Shown here piece by piece: positions 34,871 to 43,173 of a stretch of 64,000 nucleotides of DNA (its first letter is position 1; each line of letters begins with the position of its first letter). The stretch covers positions 177,285 to 241,284 of the forward strand of contig JAVBWI010000026.1 of assembly GCA_036677445.1 (NCBI GenBank). The letters are read 5' to 3'. The translations under genes were made by a program, and so were the position numbers. Below the pieces are notes generated by a model. That model was given only the letters and a program-made list of their open reading frames with translations. It was not told where the DNA came from and ran no database searches. This stretch comes from JAVBWI01 sp036677445 (lineage in GTDB: Bacteria > Bacillota > Clostridia > Christensenellales > CAG-138).

Positions 34871-36124
34871 ATGTCACGAATCATCGTGGCAGGTGGGTCG
34901 CCGCTTTGCGGCGAGCTGCGTGTCCCCGGTGCCAAAAACGCCGCGCTGCCTATATTGGCGGCGGCATTGCTGGCACAATATCCCGTCCGACTGTTGGGCT
35001 GCCCGCACTTGAGCGATGTACAGAATATGATCGAGCTGCTGCGCTCGTTGGGCTGTACCATCTGGTGGGAGCAGGATGTGCTGTGCATTGATCCATGCGA
35101 TGCACAGTGTCACGAAATGCCGGAACATCTTTCCAAGGCGCTTCGTTCTTCCATCTTTCTGCTTGGCCCTATGATCGGCAAATTCAAGCGGGCGACCGCG
35201 ACCTTCCCCGGGGGCTGCGATATCGGTATGCGTCCTATCGATCTGCACATTGCGGCGTTGTGCGCGCTGGGTGTGCGCATCGATGAGTCGCACGGCACCA
35301 TCCATTGCGACGGGCGCAACCTGACCGGCGCGCACATTCATTTGGATTATCCCAGCGTAGGCGCGACAGAAAACGCCATGATGGCGGCTGTGGCGGCGCA
35401 GGGGGAAACCGTGATACAAAACGCCGCGCGCGAGCCGGAAATCGTGGATTTGCAAAACTTTCTGTGCAAGATGGGATTCTCGGTACATGGCGCCGGCAGC
35501 TCGGCCATATCCATTCAGGGCGGCTGCAAGCCGCAGCGGGTGGAGCACCGGATCATGGCGGATCGTATCGTGGCGGGTACATACCTGTGCGCTGCGGCCA
35601 TTACCGGCGGCGATGTGTGCATGCGCGGCATTGCGCCCGAGCATTTGGGCAGCGTGGTGAGCAAGCTTCGGGAATGCGGATGTGAGATCGAAGCCGGCGT
35701 GGACTATCTTCGCGCCAAAGGCCCTGTGCGGCCCAAGGAATTAAAGCGCGTGGAAACCATGCCGCATCCCGGCTTCCCCACGGATATGCAGGCGCAAATA
35801 TTTGCGCTGTGCACGGTTGCCGACGGTACCAGCATGATCGTGGAAAACGTATTCGAAAACCGCTTCAAGCATGCGTCGGAATTGGCGCGAATGGGCGGAG
35901 AGAGCAGTATAAACGGCCGCATTGCGGTGATACGGGGCGTCAAACGACTCACCGGCGCCAGGGTGGATGCGTGGGATCTTCGCGGCGGCGCGGCGCTGAT
36001 ATTGGCGGGCTTACGCGCGGAAGGGGAGACCATTGTGCAGGGCGCGGCGCATATAGACCGCGGGTACGAGGCTATCGAGCGGGATCTTGCCGCTTTGGGC
36101 GCGGATATTCACCGGGAAATATGA
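34871..36124 (+). CDS. murA: UDP-N-acetylglucosamine 1-carboxyvinyltransferase MurA
   Basis: First committed enzyme of peptidoglycan precursor synthesis, moving enolpyruvate from PEP to UDP-GlcNAc; the target of fosfomycin. The 417 residues contain the substrate-binding PGAKNAALPILAA, catalytic Cys116 in PGGCDIGMRPIDLH and the RMGG / DLRGGAALI C-terminal motifs. With Cys at this position it should be fosfomycin-sensitive by family knowledge. It occupies the slot normally held by murG or following it; no murG lies in the window. Confidence 0.96.
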   Translation: MSRIIVAGGSPLCGELRVPGAKNAALPILAAALLAQYPVRLLGCPHLSDVQNMIELLRSLGCTIWWEQDVLCIDPCDAQCHEMPEHLSKALRSSIFLLGPMIGKFKRATATFPGGCDIGMRPIDLHIAALCALGVRIDESHGTIHCDGRNLTGAHIHLDYPSVGATENAMMAAVAAQGETVIQNAAREPEIVDLQNFLCKMGFSVHGAGSSAISIQGGCKPQRVEHRIMADRIVAGTYLCAAAITGGDVCMRGIAPEHLGSVVSKLRECGCEIEAGVDYLRAKGPVRPKELKRVETMPHPGFPTDMQAQIFALCTVADGTSMIVENVFENRFKHASELARMGGESSINGRIAVIRGVKRLTGARVDAWDLRGGAALILAGLRAEGETIVQGAAHIDRGYEAIERDLAALGADIHREI

Positions 36125-36214
36125 ATCAACGCAGAAAGCGCGGCGTATGACCATGAGACTGGGATCAAAGGCGCTGCCGCGCAAAAGAACCGGGCGCACA
36201 GAAAGGGATATTGA

Positions 36215-37513
36215 ATGCCGAAAGAGCAAAGGGGTAAAGGCACGGGAGGTTCGCAGCAAACGCGGGTCTACGCGCCGACACATCGCAAGAGCGGCGGTAC
36301 GCCGCCACCGGCGCGTGCCACGGCCCCTTCAGGCAATACTCCCGCACGCAAAAAGCCCGCTGCGCCCGCTACGGAACGAAGGCCGCAATCTGCAGAGGCG
36401 AAGCAGAAGCGGCAGGCGCGGCAGCAATTGCAGTCGCAAGCACGGGAGCAAATCAGGCCGGAACTCCAACAACAGGTATCGGCGGGGCCGGCGGACCCGG
36501 CCAGCCATGCGAAAAAAGCGCAAAACGGCAGGACAAGGCCTGCTAAAAAACAGCAGCAGGCGGGATATGGGAGCATACACCGGCTGGAGGATGTCGGCAA
36601 TGCGCCATCTCCCCGGGCTGCGCAGCGGGGAAAATCTGCGGACAAGCCGCCGAAAAAGAAAGTGCAGCCGCTGGACCGCAAAAAACTCCTCGCGTATCTG
36701 ATAGCGGGCGTCGCTGCGGTGGGACTGCTGCTCTCAGGATATTTCGTATTTTTGCTTGAGCATATAGAGGTGGACGGCAATGAGCAGTATTCCGACCAAA
36801 GCATCATCGAGCTTTCAGGACTGAAGGCGGGCCGTCACATGCTGCTTTGCGATTTGAATGAAGCAAAGGTCAGCATCGGGACGAACGCTTACCTGAAAGT
36901 GGTATCCGTCAAGCGCGAGCTTCCGCGCACCATACGCATCACCGTGCAGGAACGGCAGGAGATCGCGGCCATCGTAAGCCAGGGTTATGACGTTATTATC
37001 GATAAAGAGGGGTACGTGCTTTCCATTGGCGCGGGCAGCGATCTGTCCGGCCTGCTGCGTATCACGGGGATGTCGCAGCTTGGCTTTGAGGTCAACGCAC
37101 CGATCGGCACGCGCAGCGATTTCCAAACACAGACGCTGTTGACGATGATCGAACAGCTCATGGCATTTGAGCTATTTGACGATGTATCCGAGCTGGATCT
37201 GTCCAATCCACTGCGTGTTTGCCTGTATACGGACGAAGGCATCACGGTGGTGATCGGGCAGGCGGAGAATTTGTCCGATAAGCTTGCGTGGATGCGTGAT
37301 GCGCTCCCGTCCTTGCGTACGGGCGGCATTACGGAGGGCACGCTGGATGTAAGCGCCAAGGGGGGGGCGATATTCTCACCCGATAAGATCATTAAGACGC
37401 CGCAAGAGAATCCGGAACAGGAAGCGCCTTCAAATGAAGACCCTGCGGAGGACCCTGCCGACCCGGACGACCCAGGCGATGATACTGCCGATCCCGGCGG
37501 TACAAGCGGTTAG
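36215..37513 (+). CDS. ftsQ: Cell division protein FtsQ/DivIB
   Basis: Bitopic divisome protein of 432 residues. The first 150 residues are cytosolic, basic and rich in Gln, Ala, Pro and Arg; one membrane helix follows (about 157-177, LLAYLIAGVAAVGLLLSGYF), then a POTRA domain (HIEVDGNEQYSDQSIIELSGLKAG) and the FtsQ beta domain. The last 35 residues are a Pro/Asp/Glu tail. Both extensions are longer than in Bacillus DivIB (263 residues). Position before ftsA-ftsZ supports the call. Confidence 0.9.
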   Translation: MPKEQRGKGTGGSQQTRVYAPTHRKSGGTPPPARATAPSGNTPARKKPAAPATERRPQSAEAKQKRQARQQLQSQAREQIRPELQQQVSAGPADPASHAKKAQNGRTRPAKKQQQAGYGSIHRLEDVGNAPSPRAAQRGKSADKPPKKKVQPLDRKKLLAYLIAGVAAVGLLLSGYFVFLLEHIEVDGNEQYSDQSIIELSGLKAGRHMLLCDLNEAKVSIGTNAYLKVVSVKRELPRTIRITVQERQEIAAIVSQGYDVIIDKEGYVLSIGAGSDLSGLLRITGMSQLGFEVNAPIGTRSDFQTQTLLTMIEQLMAFELFDDVSELDLSNPLRVCLYTDEGITVVIGQAENLSDKLAWMRDALPSLRTGGITEGTLDVSAKGGAIFSPDKIIKTPQENPEQEAPSNEDPAEDPADPDDPGDDTADPGGTSG

Positions 37514-37580
37514 CCCGCCTCAACGGGGGATGCGGGTAAAAGGAGAAAAATGCGGTTCCTTGGAACATTTTGTATTACGG

Positions 37581-37610
37581 TTGCACATTACATACCAAAT
37601 ATGGTATATT
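37581..37610 (+). promoter_or_regulatory. ftsA promoter with internal inverted repeat
   Basis: TTGCAC (37581-37586), an 18-base spacer and TATATT (37605-37610). An inverted repeat ATACCA-N4-TGGTAT (37592-37607) fills the spacer and reaches into the -10 box, a position suited to a repressor. Confidence 0.6.
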
Positions 37611-37666
37611 ATTTGTAATTGTATTAGGCGGCAATACAATGACAATCAATACTGGAGGGAAAGCCA

Positions 37667-38848
37667 TTGAAGCATGCAGTAGTGCTGGATATAGGCAGTT
37701 CCAAGATCGTCAGTATGTGTGCAAGCCGCGTCGGACAGGATGGACTGGCTGTCAGCGGAGCGGATGTGCGCACCTATGCCGGGTATCGTTTTGGCAAATT
37801 CACGGATATGAACGATATGCAGCGCGCCGTGGTCGAAAGCCTGGAAGCGGTACAACGCGAATGCGGTTTCCGCTTACGTGATGTGGCTATTTCCGTCCCG
37901 GCTCCGTTTTCAAAACTTTTTGTGGGTACCGGTACGCTAACGTTCGATTCCATACCAAAACGCATAACCGGCGTGGATATCGACATGCTAATCAATAAAT
38001 CCCTTCCGGATATGCCGCCGGAAGGGTGCAGGCTGATACACAGTACGCCTTACGCCTATGTGCTCGACGGCAAACCGCGTTCGGATCTGCCGGCGGATGC
38101 GACGGCTTCCCGCATTGAGGCAATGATTTCCCACGTGTATGTGCGTGAGGATTTTTTGCTTCCCGTGCAGGAAGCAGTCCGGCAGGCCGGCATGCATGCC
38201 GGCGTATGCATCAGCGCGTCTTTGGCAGAGGCGCTGATGCTCATCCCGGAAAAGGACAGGCAAAAGCCCTCCGTGCTGTTGGATGCGGGGTATACGCATA
38301 CGGATGTCAGCGTAGTGCTGCAGTCGGCTATCGTCGCGCAGGATACGCTCGAAGTAGGCGGTATGCACATTATGAGCGACCTCGCCTACGGGCTGGAGGT
38401 TGCACAGCCGGTTGCGGAGATGGTCAAGCGCAGGTATGTGTTCTCGCTCGACTATCAGGACAGCATGGAGCTTATACGCACCCCCGACGGTACGCGTAGC
38501 GTGGAACGGTCCACGATACAATACATCATTGAGGAACGTGTGAAAGAGCTTTGCTTCATGGTGGATGATACCATGCGGGAACTGGGCGTGGATATTGGGC
38601 GGCAGCCGGGCATTTGCCTGACAGGCGGCGGTCTGGCAATGGTGCGCGGCAGCAGAGAGTATCTTGAAGATATGCTGGGGCTCAAGGTGCAGAGGGATAT
38701 GCCTTGGATGCCCCGCATGAACTCGCCCAATTACGCGAGCGCATTTGGAACGCTGGAATTCGTGCTGCATACGGGCGGCGAGGAGGCTGCCGTACAGCAG
38801 GCGGAAGGCGGCGTGCTGCGGCGCTTAAAAGAACTTTTTGTGAAATGA
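37667..38848 (+). CDS. ftsA: Cell division protein FtsA
   Basis: Actin-like ATPase tethering FtsZ filaments to the membrane. The 393 residues show the phosphate-1 motif VLDIGSSKIVSM, phosphate-2 VLLDAGYTHTDVSVV, the adenosine motif ICLTGGGLAMVRG and a short C-terminal amphipathic helix LRRLKELFVK that serves as membrane anchor. The start is TTG, eight bases after GGAGGG. The 1C subdomain follows the phosphate-1 motif as in true FtsA and not in DnaK-like relatives. It has its own promoter and precedes ftsZ. Confidence 0.93.
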   Translation: MKHAVVLDIGSSKIVSMCASRVGQDGLAVSGADVRTYAGYRFGKFTDMNDMQRAVVESLEAVQRECGFRLRDVAISVPAPFSKLFVGTGTLTFDSIPKRITGVDIDMLINKSLPDMPPEGCRLIHSTPYAYVLDGKPRSDLPADATASRIEAMISHVYVREDFLLPVQEAVRQAGMHAGVCISASLAEALMLIPEKDRQKPSVLLDAGYTHTDVSVVLQSAIVAQDTLEVGGMHIMSDLAYGLEVAQPVAEMVKRRYVFSLDYQDSMELIRTPDGTRSVERSTIQYIIEERVKELCFMVDDTMRELGVDIGRQPGICLTGGGLAMVRGSREYLEDMLGLKVQRDMPWMPRMNSPNYASAFGTLEFVLHTGGEEAAVQQAEGGVLRRLKELFVK

Positions 38849-38954
38849 GAAGTAAAATCCGGTTTTTGCTCAAAAAATACTGTAGAATTGAGTCAGCCCC
38901 AATTGATAAGCGAACAGGTGAAATCAACGGGCACTTGATAAAGGGGGAAGCGGA

Positions 38955-40151
38955 ATGTTGGAAATGGATTTCGAAAGCGGCCAATTCGCACAGCTCAAGG
39001 TCGTTGGCGTGGGCGGTGCGGGTAACAACGCCGTGAACCGGATGATACAGTACGGCCTGCGCGGCGTTGAATTTATTGCCGTCAATACGGACAAGCAGGC
39101 GCTGTACCTGTCACGTGCCAACCAAAAGATCCAGATCGGCGAAAAGCTGACCAAGGGTCTGGGTGCTGGCGCGGATCCGGAGATTGGCCGTAAAGCCGCA
39201 GAAGAAAGCCGCGACCTGATTACTGAAGCGCTCAAAGGTGCTGATCTGGTGTTCATTACCGCCGGTATGGGCGGCGGCACCGGTACGGGCGCTGCGCCAA
39301 TTGTTGCGGAGTGCGCCAAGGAAATGGGCATCCTTACCGTTGGCGTGGTCACCAAACCTTTCAAATTTGAAGGCAAGGTGCGCATGAAAAATGCCGAGAA
39401 CGGTATACAAAACCTCAAGCCTGCCGTGGATACGCTGATCACGATCCCCAACGACAGGCTGCTCGACGTTGTAAAGACGTCAAGCCTTGTGGACGCGCTG
39501 CGTGTGGCGGACGATGTATTGCGCCAGGGCATACAGGGCATCAGCGACCTGATCGCGGTACCCAGCATGATCAACCTGGATTTTGCGGATGTAAAATCCG
39601 TTATGAAGGAAAAGGGCATGGCCCATATGGGCATCGGTATGGCGTCGGGCGATAAGCGTGCGTTGGAGGCCGCGCGGCAGGCGGTGGAAAGCCCTCTGCT
39701 CGAAACGACCATCAACGGCGCCAAGGGTGTGCTGATGAACATCACCGGCGGTACCGACCTCGGCCTGTTTGAAGTAAACGAGGCCGCGGAACTTATTCAG
39801 GCGACGGCAGACCCGGATGCGAACATCATCTGGGGCGCGGGCATCGACGATGAGATGGGCGACAGCCTGCGCATTACGGTGATTGCGACCGGCTTTGATA
39901 CCGTATCCGATGTGCAGCCGCAGCAGCCCCCGGCGCGGCAGCGTATGACCGTGCGCGAAATGCGTGAACCGCTCAGCGGCGTTGTTTCCAAGGAACCGCA
40001 GGTACCGTGGCAGCCGCCCCGGCAGCCGGTCGTGCCTTCCCCCCGCAGGCCGGAAGAACTGGAAGAACCGCCCCGCAGCTATGTCCCGAGGGACAAGCAC
40101 AGCAATCTGGATGTGCCAAGTTTCCTGCGCAACCGCGATAACGATCAGTAG
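38955..40151 (+). CDS. ftsZ: Cell division GTPase FtsZ
   Basis: Tubulin-like GTPase forming the division ring. The 398 residues contain VVGVGGAGNNAVNRM, the tubulin signature GGGTGTGAAP near residue 106, NDRLLDVVK and the T7-loop segment with NLDFADVKSVM. A disordered Pro/Gln linker (about 320-380) leads to the conserved C-terminal peptide LDVPSFLRNR that binds FtsA and other partners. GGGGGAAGC precedes the ATG. A terminator follows directly. Confidence 0.98.
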   Translation: MLEMDFESGQFAQLKVVGVGGAGNNAVNRMIQYGLRGVEFIAVNTDKQALYLSRANQKIQIGEKLTKGLGAGADPEIGRKAAEESRDLITEALKGADLVFITAGMGGGTGTGAAPIVAECAKEMGILTVGVVTKPFKFEGKVRMKNAENGIQNLKPAVDTLITIPNDRLLDVVKTSSLVDALRVADDVLRQGIQGISDLIAVPSMINLDFADVKSVMKEKGMAHMGIGMASGDKRALEAARQAVESPLLETTINGAKGVLMNITGGTDLGLFEVNEAAELIQATADPDANIIWGAGIDDEMGDSLRITVIATGFDTVSDVQPQQPPARQRMTVREMREPLSGVVSKEPQVPWQPPRQPVVPSPRRPEELEEPPRSYVPRDKHSNLDVPSFLRNRDNDQ

Positions 40152-40176
40152 CCATTGAAACACAAAATTAAGTCTG

Positions 40177-40351
40177 AACGGGGCTGTCTCAGATGCAAAA
40201 ATCCGAGGCAGCCTGCTTTTTGCTATGCATAATGGAAAAAGCAGTTCTATACCGCTCATCAACACCCAACACCGTAGGTGGCGATACCATAAGAATAACA
40301 GCCGACAAGTCTGTCTGCCGGTTTTAGCAGTTGTTTTGAGACAGTCCCGTT
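40177..40351. mobile_element. Possible 175-base miniature inverted-repeat element
   Basis: Ends are AACGGGGCTGTCTCA (40177-40191) and TGAGACAGTCCCGTT (40337-40351): 14 of 15 bases match as inverted repeat. Nothing in between encodes protein. The left end overlaps the ftsZ terminator. No clear target-site duplication is visible, so a mobile origin is not proven. Confidence 0.45.
40182..40221 (+). terminator. Terminator of ftsZ
   Basis: GGCTGTCTCAGA (40182-40193) pairs with TCCGAGGCAGCC (40202-40213) with one mismatch, followed by TGCTTTTT. It coincides with the left end of the inverted-repeat element. Confidence 0.75.
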
Positions 40352-40490
40352 TTCATTTCTATCAAGCGATACCGGCATAAAACGCCGCATTTTGCGAAAT
40401 GCTAATAAAACATATCAATCCGAAATGCACGGATATTTTTGTTGCTCAACGCAGCTGTTTCGCGTCGCGGTGCACCGAAAAGGCGTAGTG
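40352..40490. other. Gene-free stretch before the spoVA operon
   Basis: Together with the element at 40177-40351 this makes the gap of nearly 390 bases between ftsZ and the next gene. It contains a small hairpin GCATTT/AAATGC (40387-40402) and an AT-rich segment. I see no ORF with a ribosome binding site. Confidence 0.5.
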
Positions 40491-40491
40491 A

Positions 40492-40520
40492 CATAAATTC
40501 TGCCCGAATTGTACATGCTA
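40492..40520 (+). promoter_or_regulatory. Possible SigG-type promoter of the spoVA unit
   Basis: CATA (40492-40495), an 18-base spacer and CATGCTA (40514-40520) resemble the forespore SigF/SigG -35 and -10 patterns. It lies 20 bases before the first ORF of the spoVA unit, and spoVA operons are known SigG targets. Confidence 0.5.
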
Positions 40521-40540
40521 GTCGAAAGGGAGGTGTGCCT

Positions 40541-40714
40541 ATGGTAAAAAAGCGCATATGGCTGTTCGTATTGGCGGCGGTCATACTGCTTGCGGCGGTG
40601 CTTGTTGGGCTTTCCATTATACTTTCGAAGGAAGGGGAAGGCGTATACAAGGGCGCAAAGCTGGTACTGCAGGTGCAGGATGCGTTTCTGCGCATGCCCG
40701 GCAAAGTGGCATGA
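40541..40714 (+). CDS. Small single-pass membrane protein in the spoVA unit
   Basis: A 57-residue ORF that I do not recognise. MVKKR is followed by one strongly hydrophobic helix (about residues 6-29, IWLFVLAAVILLAAVLVGLS), then a short polar tail, KEGEGVYKGAKLVLQVQDAF. The arrangement predicts the tail outside the membrane. It begins ten bases after GGGAGG and directly behind the SigG-like promoter, so it should be expressed in the forespore with spoVAC-AE. The stop overlaps the next ATG (ATGA). A role near the SpoVA channel is inference from position. Confidence 0.65.
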   Translation: MVKKRIWLFVLAAVILLAAVLVGLSIILSKEGEGVYKGAKLVLQVQDAFLRMPGKVA

Positions 40715-40857
40715 CGGCAAAAAAGTATTCGGCAATACCCATGGCCGATCTGCATGGAAATGCGGGAAACCTTGGGCCGGGTGAACGCGAACAGCGGTAT
40801 CATCCCTATGTGGATAAGCAGCGGCAGGCGCTCATCGACGGCAACGGCTGCAAATAA
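40711..40857 (+). CDS. Small hypothetical protein in the spoVA unit
   Basis: A 48-residue ORF whose ATG overlaps the previous stop, suggesting translational coupling. The sequence is polar, rich in Gly, Asn and Arg (MADLHGNAGNLGPGEREQRY) with no membrane segment. I do not recognise it. It ends 57 bases before spoVAC. The coupling and gap-free arrangement support it as a real gene; its small size leaves doubt. Confidence 0.5.
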   Translation: MTAKKYSAIPMADLHGNAGNLGPGEREQRYHPYVDKQRQALIDGNGCK

Positions 40858-40914
40858 ACGGACAGCGATGGCATGCGGAGCATGCGGGAACGTGTGAGGA
40901 GGGTGTTATTTCTC

Positions 40915-41361
40915 GTGCAACAGAAAACCAAAGAGCAGACATATCAAAACATGGTGCGGGAGCGTGCGCCGAAAAGCAAAACATTCACGTCGTGTCTGAA
41001 GGCATTTCTGGTGGGCGGCATTATATGCTGCATCGGGCAACTGATACATGATGCCGGCGAGGCATGGTTTCAACTCAACGAAAAGGACGTTGCGGCTTTC
41101 ACGGCTATTGTGCTGGTCTTTTTAGGCGCGACGCTTACCGGGCTTGGCGTATACGATAAAATCGGAAGTTTTGGGGGCGCGGGTTCGGTGGTGCCCATTA
41201 CGGGTTTTGCGAACTCCATTGTGGCGCCTGCCATGGAATTCAAAGCCGAAGGGTATGTTATGGGCGTGGGCGCTAAGCTGTTCAGCCTGGCAGGGCCCGT
41301 ACTGGTATATGGGATTTCAAGCTCGGTGCTCGTCGGGCTGCTGTCCCTGCTGTTTAAATAA
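40915..41361 (+). CDS. spoVAC: Stage V sporulation protein AC
   Basis: Membrane protein of the forespore inner membrane channel that moves dipicolinic acid into the spore and releases it at germination. The 148 residues have about four hydrophobic segments and the family motifs FLVGGIICCIGQLIHD and GGAGSVVPITGFANSIVAPAMEFKAEG. GTG at 40915 is taken as start, 11 bases after AGGAGGG. The in-frame ATG at 40873 would include the binding site in the coding region. It is followed 20 bases later by spoVAD. Confidence 0.94.
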   Translation: MQQKTKEQTYQNMVRERAPKSKTFTSCLKAFLVGGIICCIGQLIHDAGEAWFQLNEKDVAAFTAIVLVFLGATLTGLGVYDKIGSFGGAGSVVPITGFANSIVAPAMEFKAEGYVMGVGAKLFSLAGPVLVYGISSSVLVGLLSLLFK

Positions 41362-41381
41362 ACCGAATTCAGGAGGAAAGC

Positions 41382-42431
41382 ATGACGGTTTCCAAAAGAC
41401 GTGGCGAGCATACGGTACTGTTTGAAACGCCGCCGCGAGTGTTAAGCACCGCGAGCATTGTGGGCGATATGGAGGGCGCCGGGCCGCTGGGCCACGCCTT
41501 TGACATGGTGCTTACGGACGATACCTGGGGCGAGAGCAGCTGGGAAAAGGCGGAGTGCAAAATGTTTGAGCAGGCCGTTCGGTTGGCGCTCACGAAAGTG
41601 AACTGGGATACCAAGATGCTGCATTGTCTGCTGGGCGGAGACCTGCTCAACCAGATTATAACGGCGAATTATGCCGCGCGGCAATTAGGCGTCCCTTTTC
41701 TGGGCCTGTACGGCGCCTGCTCCACAATGGCGGAATCATTGCTGCTGGGCAGCATGCTGGTGGACGGCGGTTTCGCGCAAAATGTTGCGTGCGTAGCGTC
41801 CAGCCATTTTTCCACCGCGGAGCGGCAGTATCGCTACCCGCTTGAGATGGGCACCACCAGCCCGCCTACGGCGCAGCGTACTGTAACGGGTTCGGGGGCG
41901 GTGCTGCTAAGCGCGGAGCCTGCGCCTGCGCAGAAGCAGGGTCCCGCGGTGTTTCGCAATATCCATATCGAAAGCGGCACCATCGGCAAGGTGGTGGATA
42001 TGGGTATTTCGGATGCATCCAATATGGGCGCAGCCATGGCGCCGGCAGCGTGCGATACGATCGTGACGCATCTTTCGGATACCGGCAGGGCGCCGTCCTA
42101 TTATGACGCCATCATAACAGGCGATCTGGGCAGCTTCGGCTCGGAAATGCTGCAGGAGCTCTGCATGGATGAAGGCGTGGATATCAAAGGCCGCCACCTG
42201 GATTGCGGCAATCTGATATTCGACTCGTCACAGAATGTCAATTGCGGCGGAAGCGGTTGCGGCTGCTCGGCCGTCGTATTAAGCGCGCACTTGCTGCAGC
42301 TGTTGGAAAAAGACGCATGGAAGCGGATTCTGTTTATGGCGACCGGTGCGCTGATGAGCCCTTCTGCGACACAGCAGGGGGAAACAATACCCGGTATTGC
42401 GCATGCGGTAGTACTGGAAAGGGATGCTTGA
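41382..42431 (+). CDS. spoVAD: Stage V sporulation protein AD
   Basis: Soluble thiolase-fold protein that binds dipicolinic acid and sits on the SpoVA channel. The 349 residues include the N-terminal LSTASIVGDMEGAGPLGHAFD, the GACSTMAESLLLG segment and VNCGGSGCGCSAVV near the C-terminus, all typical of SpoVAD. AGGAGG precedes the ATG. The stop is directly adjacent to the spoVAE start. Confidence 0.97.
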   Translation: MTVSKRRGEHTVLFETPPRVLSTASIVGDMEGAGPLGHAFDMVLTDDTWGESSWEKAECKMFEQAVRLALTKVNWDTKMLHCLLGGDLLNQIITANYAARQLGVPFLGLYGACSTMAESLLLGSMLVDGGFAQNVACVASSHFSTAERQYRYPLEMGTTSPPTAQRTVTGSGAVLLSAEPAPAQKQGPAVFRNIHIESGTIGKVVDMGISDASNMGAAMAPAACDTIVTHLSDTGRAPSYYDAIITGDLGSFGSEMLQELCMDEGVDIKGRHLDCGNLIFDSSQNVNCGGSGCGCSAVVLSAHLLQLLEKDAWKRILFMATGALMSPSATQQGETIPGIAHAVVLERDA

Positions 42432-42797
42432 ATGGATTTTCAGAAATATTTGATGGTATTCGTGATCGGCGGGGGCATCTGCGTGGTTGGGCAGTTGCTA
42501 ATAAGCCTTACCAATATTTCACCGGCGCGTGTGCTCGTGCTTTTTGTGACGCTGGGCGTATTCCTTACGGCGCTGGGGCTGTACAAGCCCCTTGTGGATT
42601 TAGGCGGCGCGGGTGCAACCGTCCCGTTGACAGGGTTTGGATATGCTCTTTGCAACGGCGCCGTTGAGGGTGCGAAGGAAAACGGCGTGATTGGCGCATT
42701 CACGGGCGGTATCACCGCAACTGCGGGCGGCGTGGCGGCGGCTGTGGTTTTCGGATATTTGAATGCATTGTTATTCCGGCCTAAAACCAAGAAATAA
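42432..42797 (+). CDS. spoVAE: Stage V sporulation protein AE
   Basis: Small membrane protein of 121 residues with three to four hydrophobic segments, paired with SpoVAC in the dipicolinate channel. GGAGATVPLTGFGYALCNGAVEGAKENG matches its paralogous relation to SpoVAC (GGAGSVVPITGF). The ATG is the base after the spoVAD stop. The operon therefore has the minimal three-gene spoVAC-AD-AE form; spoVAA, AB and AF are not present. Confidence 0.94.
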   Translation: MDFQKYLMVFVIGGGICVVGQLLISLTNISPARVLVLFVTLGVFLTALGLYKPLVDLGGAGATVPLTGFGYALCNGAVEGAKENGVIGAFTGGITATAGGVAAAVVFGYLNALLFRPKTKK

Positions 42798-43173
42798 CAT
42801 CTACCCCGCGGGAATGAGTTGGCGGTTCCCTCTGACAGATGCATCAGAGGATATATAAATAATTTATATATAACCAATGCTTTTTGCTTCTGGATGCAAG
42901 ACATATCTGATAAAAATAGTAGCACCGGCAGAAACAAAGACTGTATTTAGTTTGCCGGCAAAATCATTTCGCAGGATGAAGATGTTTAGATATAAATTGG
43001 AGTTATGTTAAATTCCATCATATGGAATAGGACACAAAAATGACACTTTTCAGATCAGTCATAGAGCAGTATAATGATACAGGAGTAAAAAATTTGCTGT
43101 ATCGTGATTGGTTATTACGGCGCATTTTCACTGACCGCTGACCATCTGCAGCTAAAATGCAGAGGAGTGTTGC
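42798..43173. other. Intergenic region upstream of the unrecognised gene and cstA
   Basis: It holds several inverted repeats: CCTCTGA/TCAGAGG just after spoVAE, a TATATAAAT/ATTTATATA palindrome near 42850, CCGGCA/TGCCGG around a 22-base loop (a possible spoVA terminator lacking a strong T-run), and ATTCCAT-N3-ATGGAAT (43012-43028). The promoter at 43047-43075 follows. No ORF of note. Confidence 0.6.
43047..43075 (+). promoter_or_regulatory. Promoter of the gene upstream of cstA
   Basis: TTTTCA (43047-43052), a 17-base spacer and consensus TATAAT (43070-43075). The palindrome ATTCCAT-N3-ATGGAAT is centred 30 bases before the -35 box, a typical activator position. Confidence 0.55.

Noticed and set aside
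36087..36701. A 204-codon frame overlapping the ftsQ start
   Set aside because: Arg/Lys-rich frame shifted relative to ftsQ, whose membrane helix and POTRA domain are clear.
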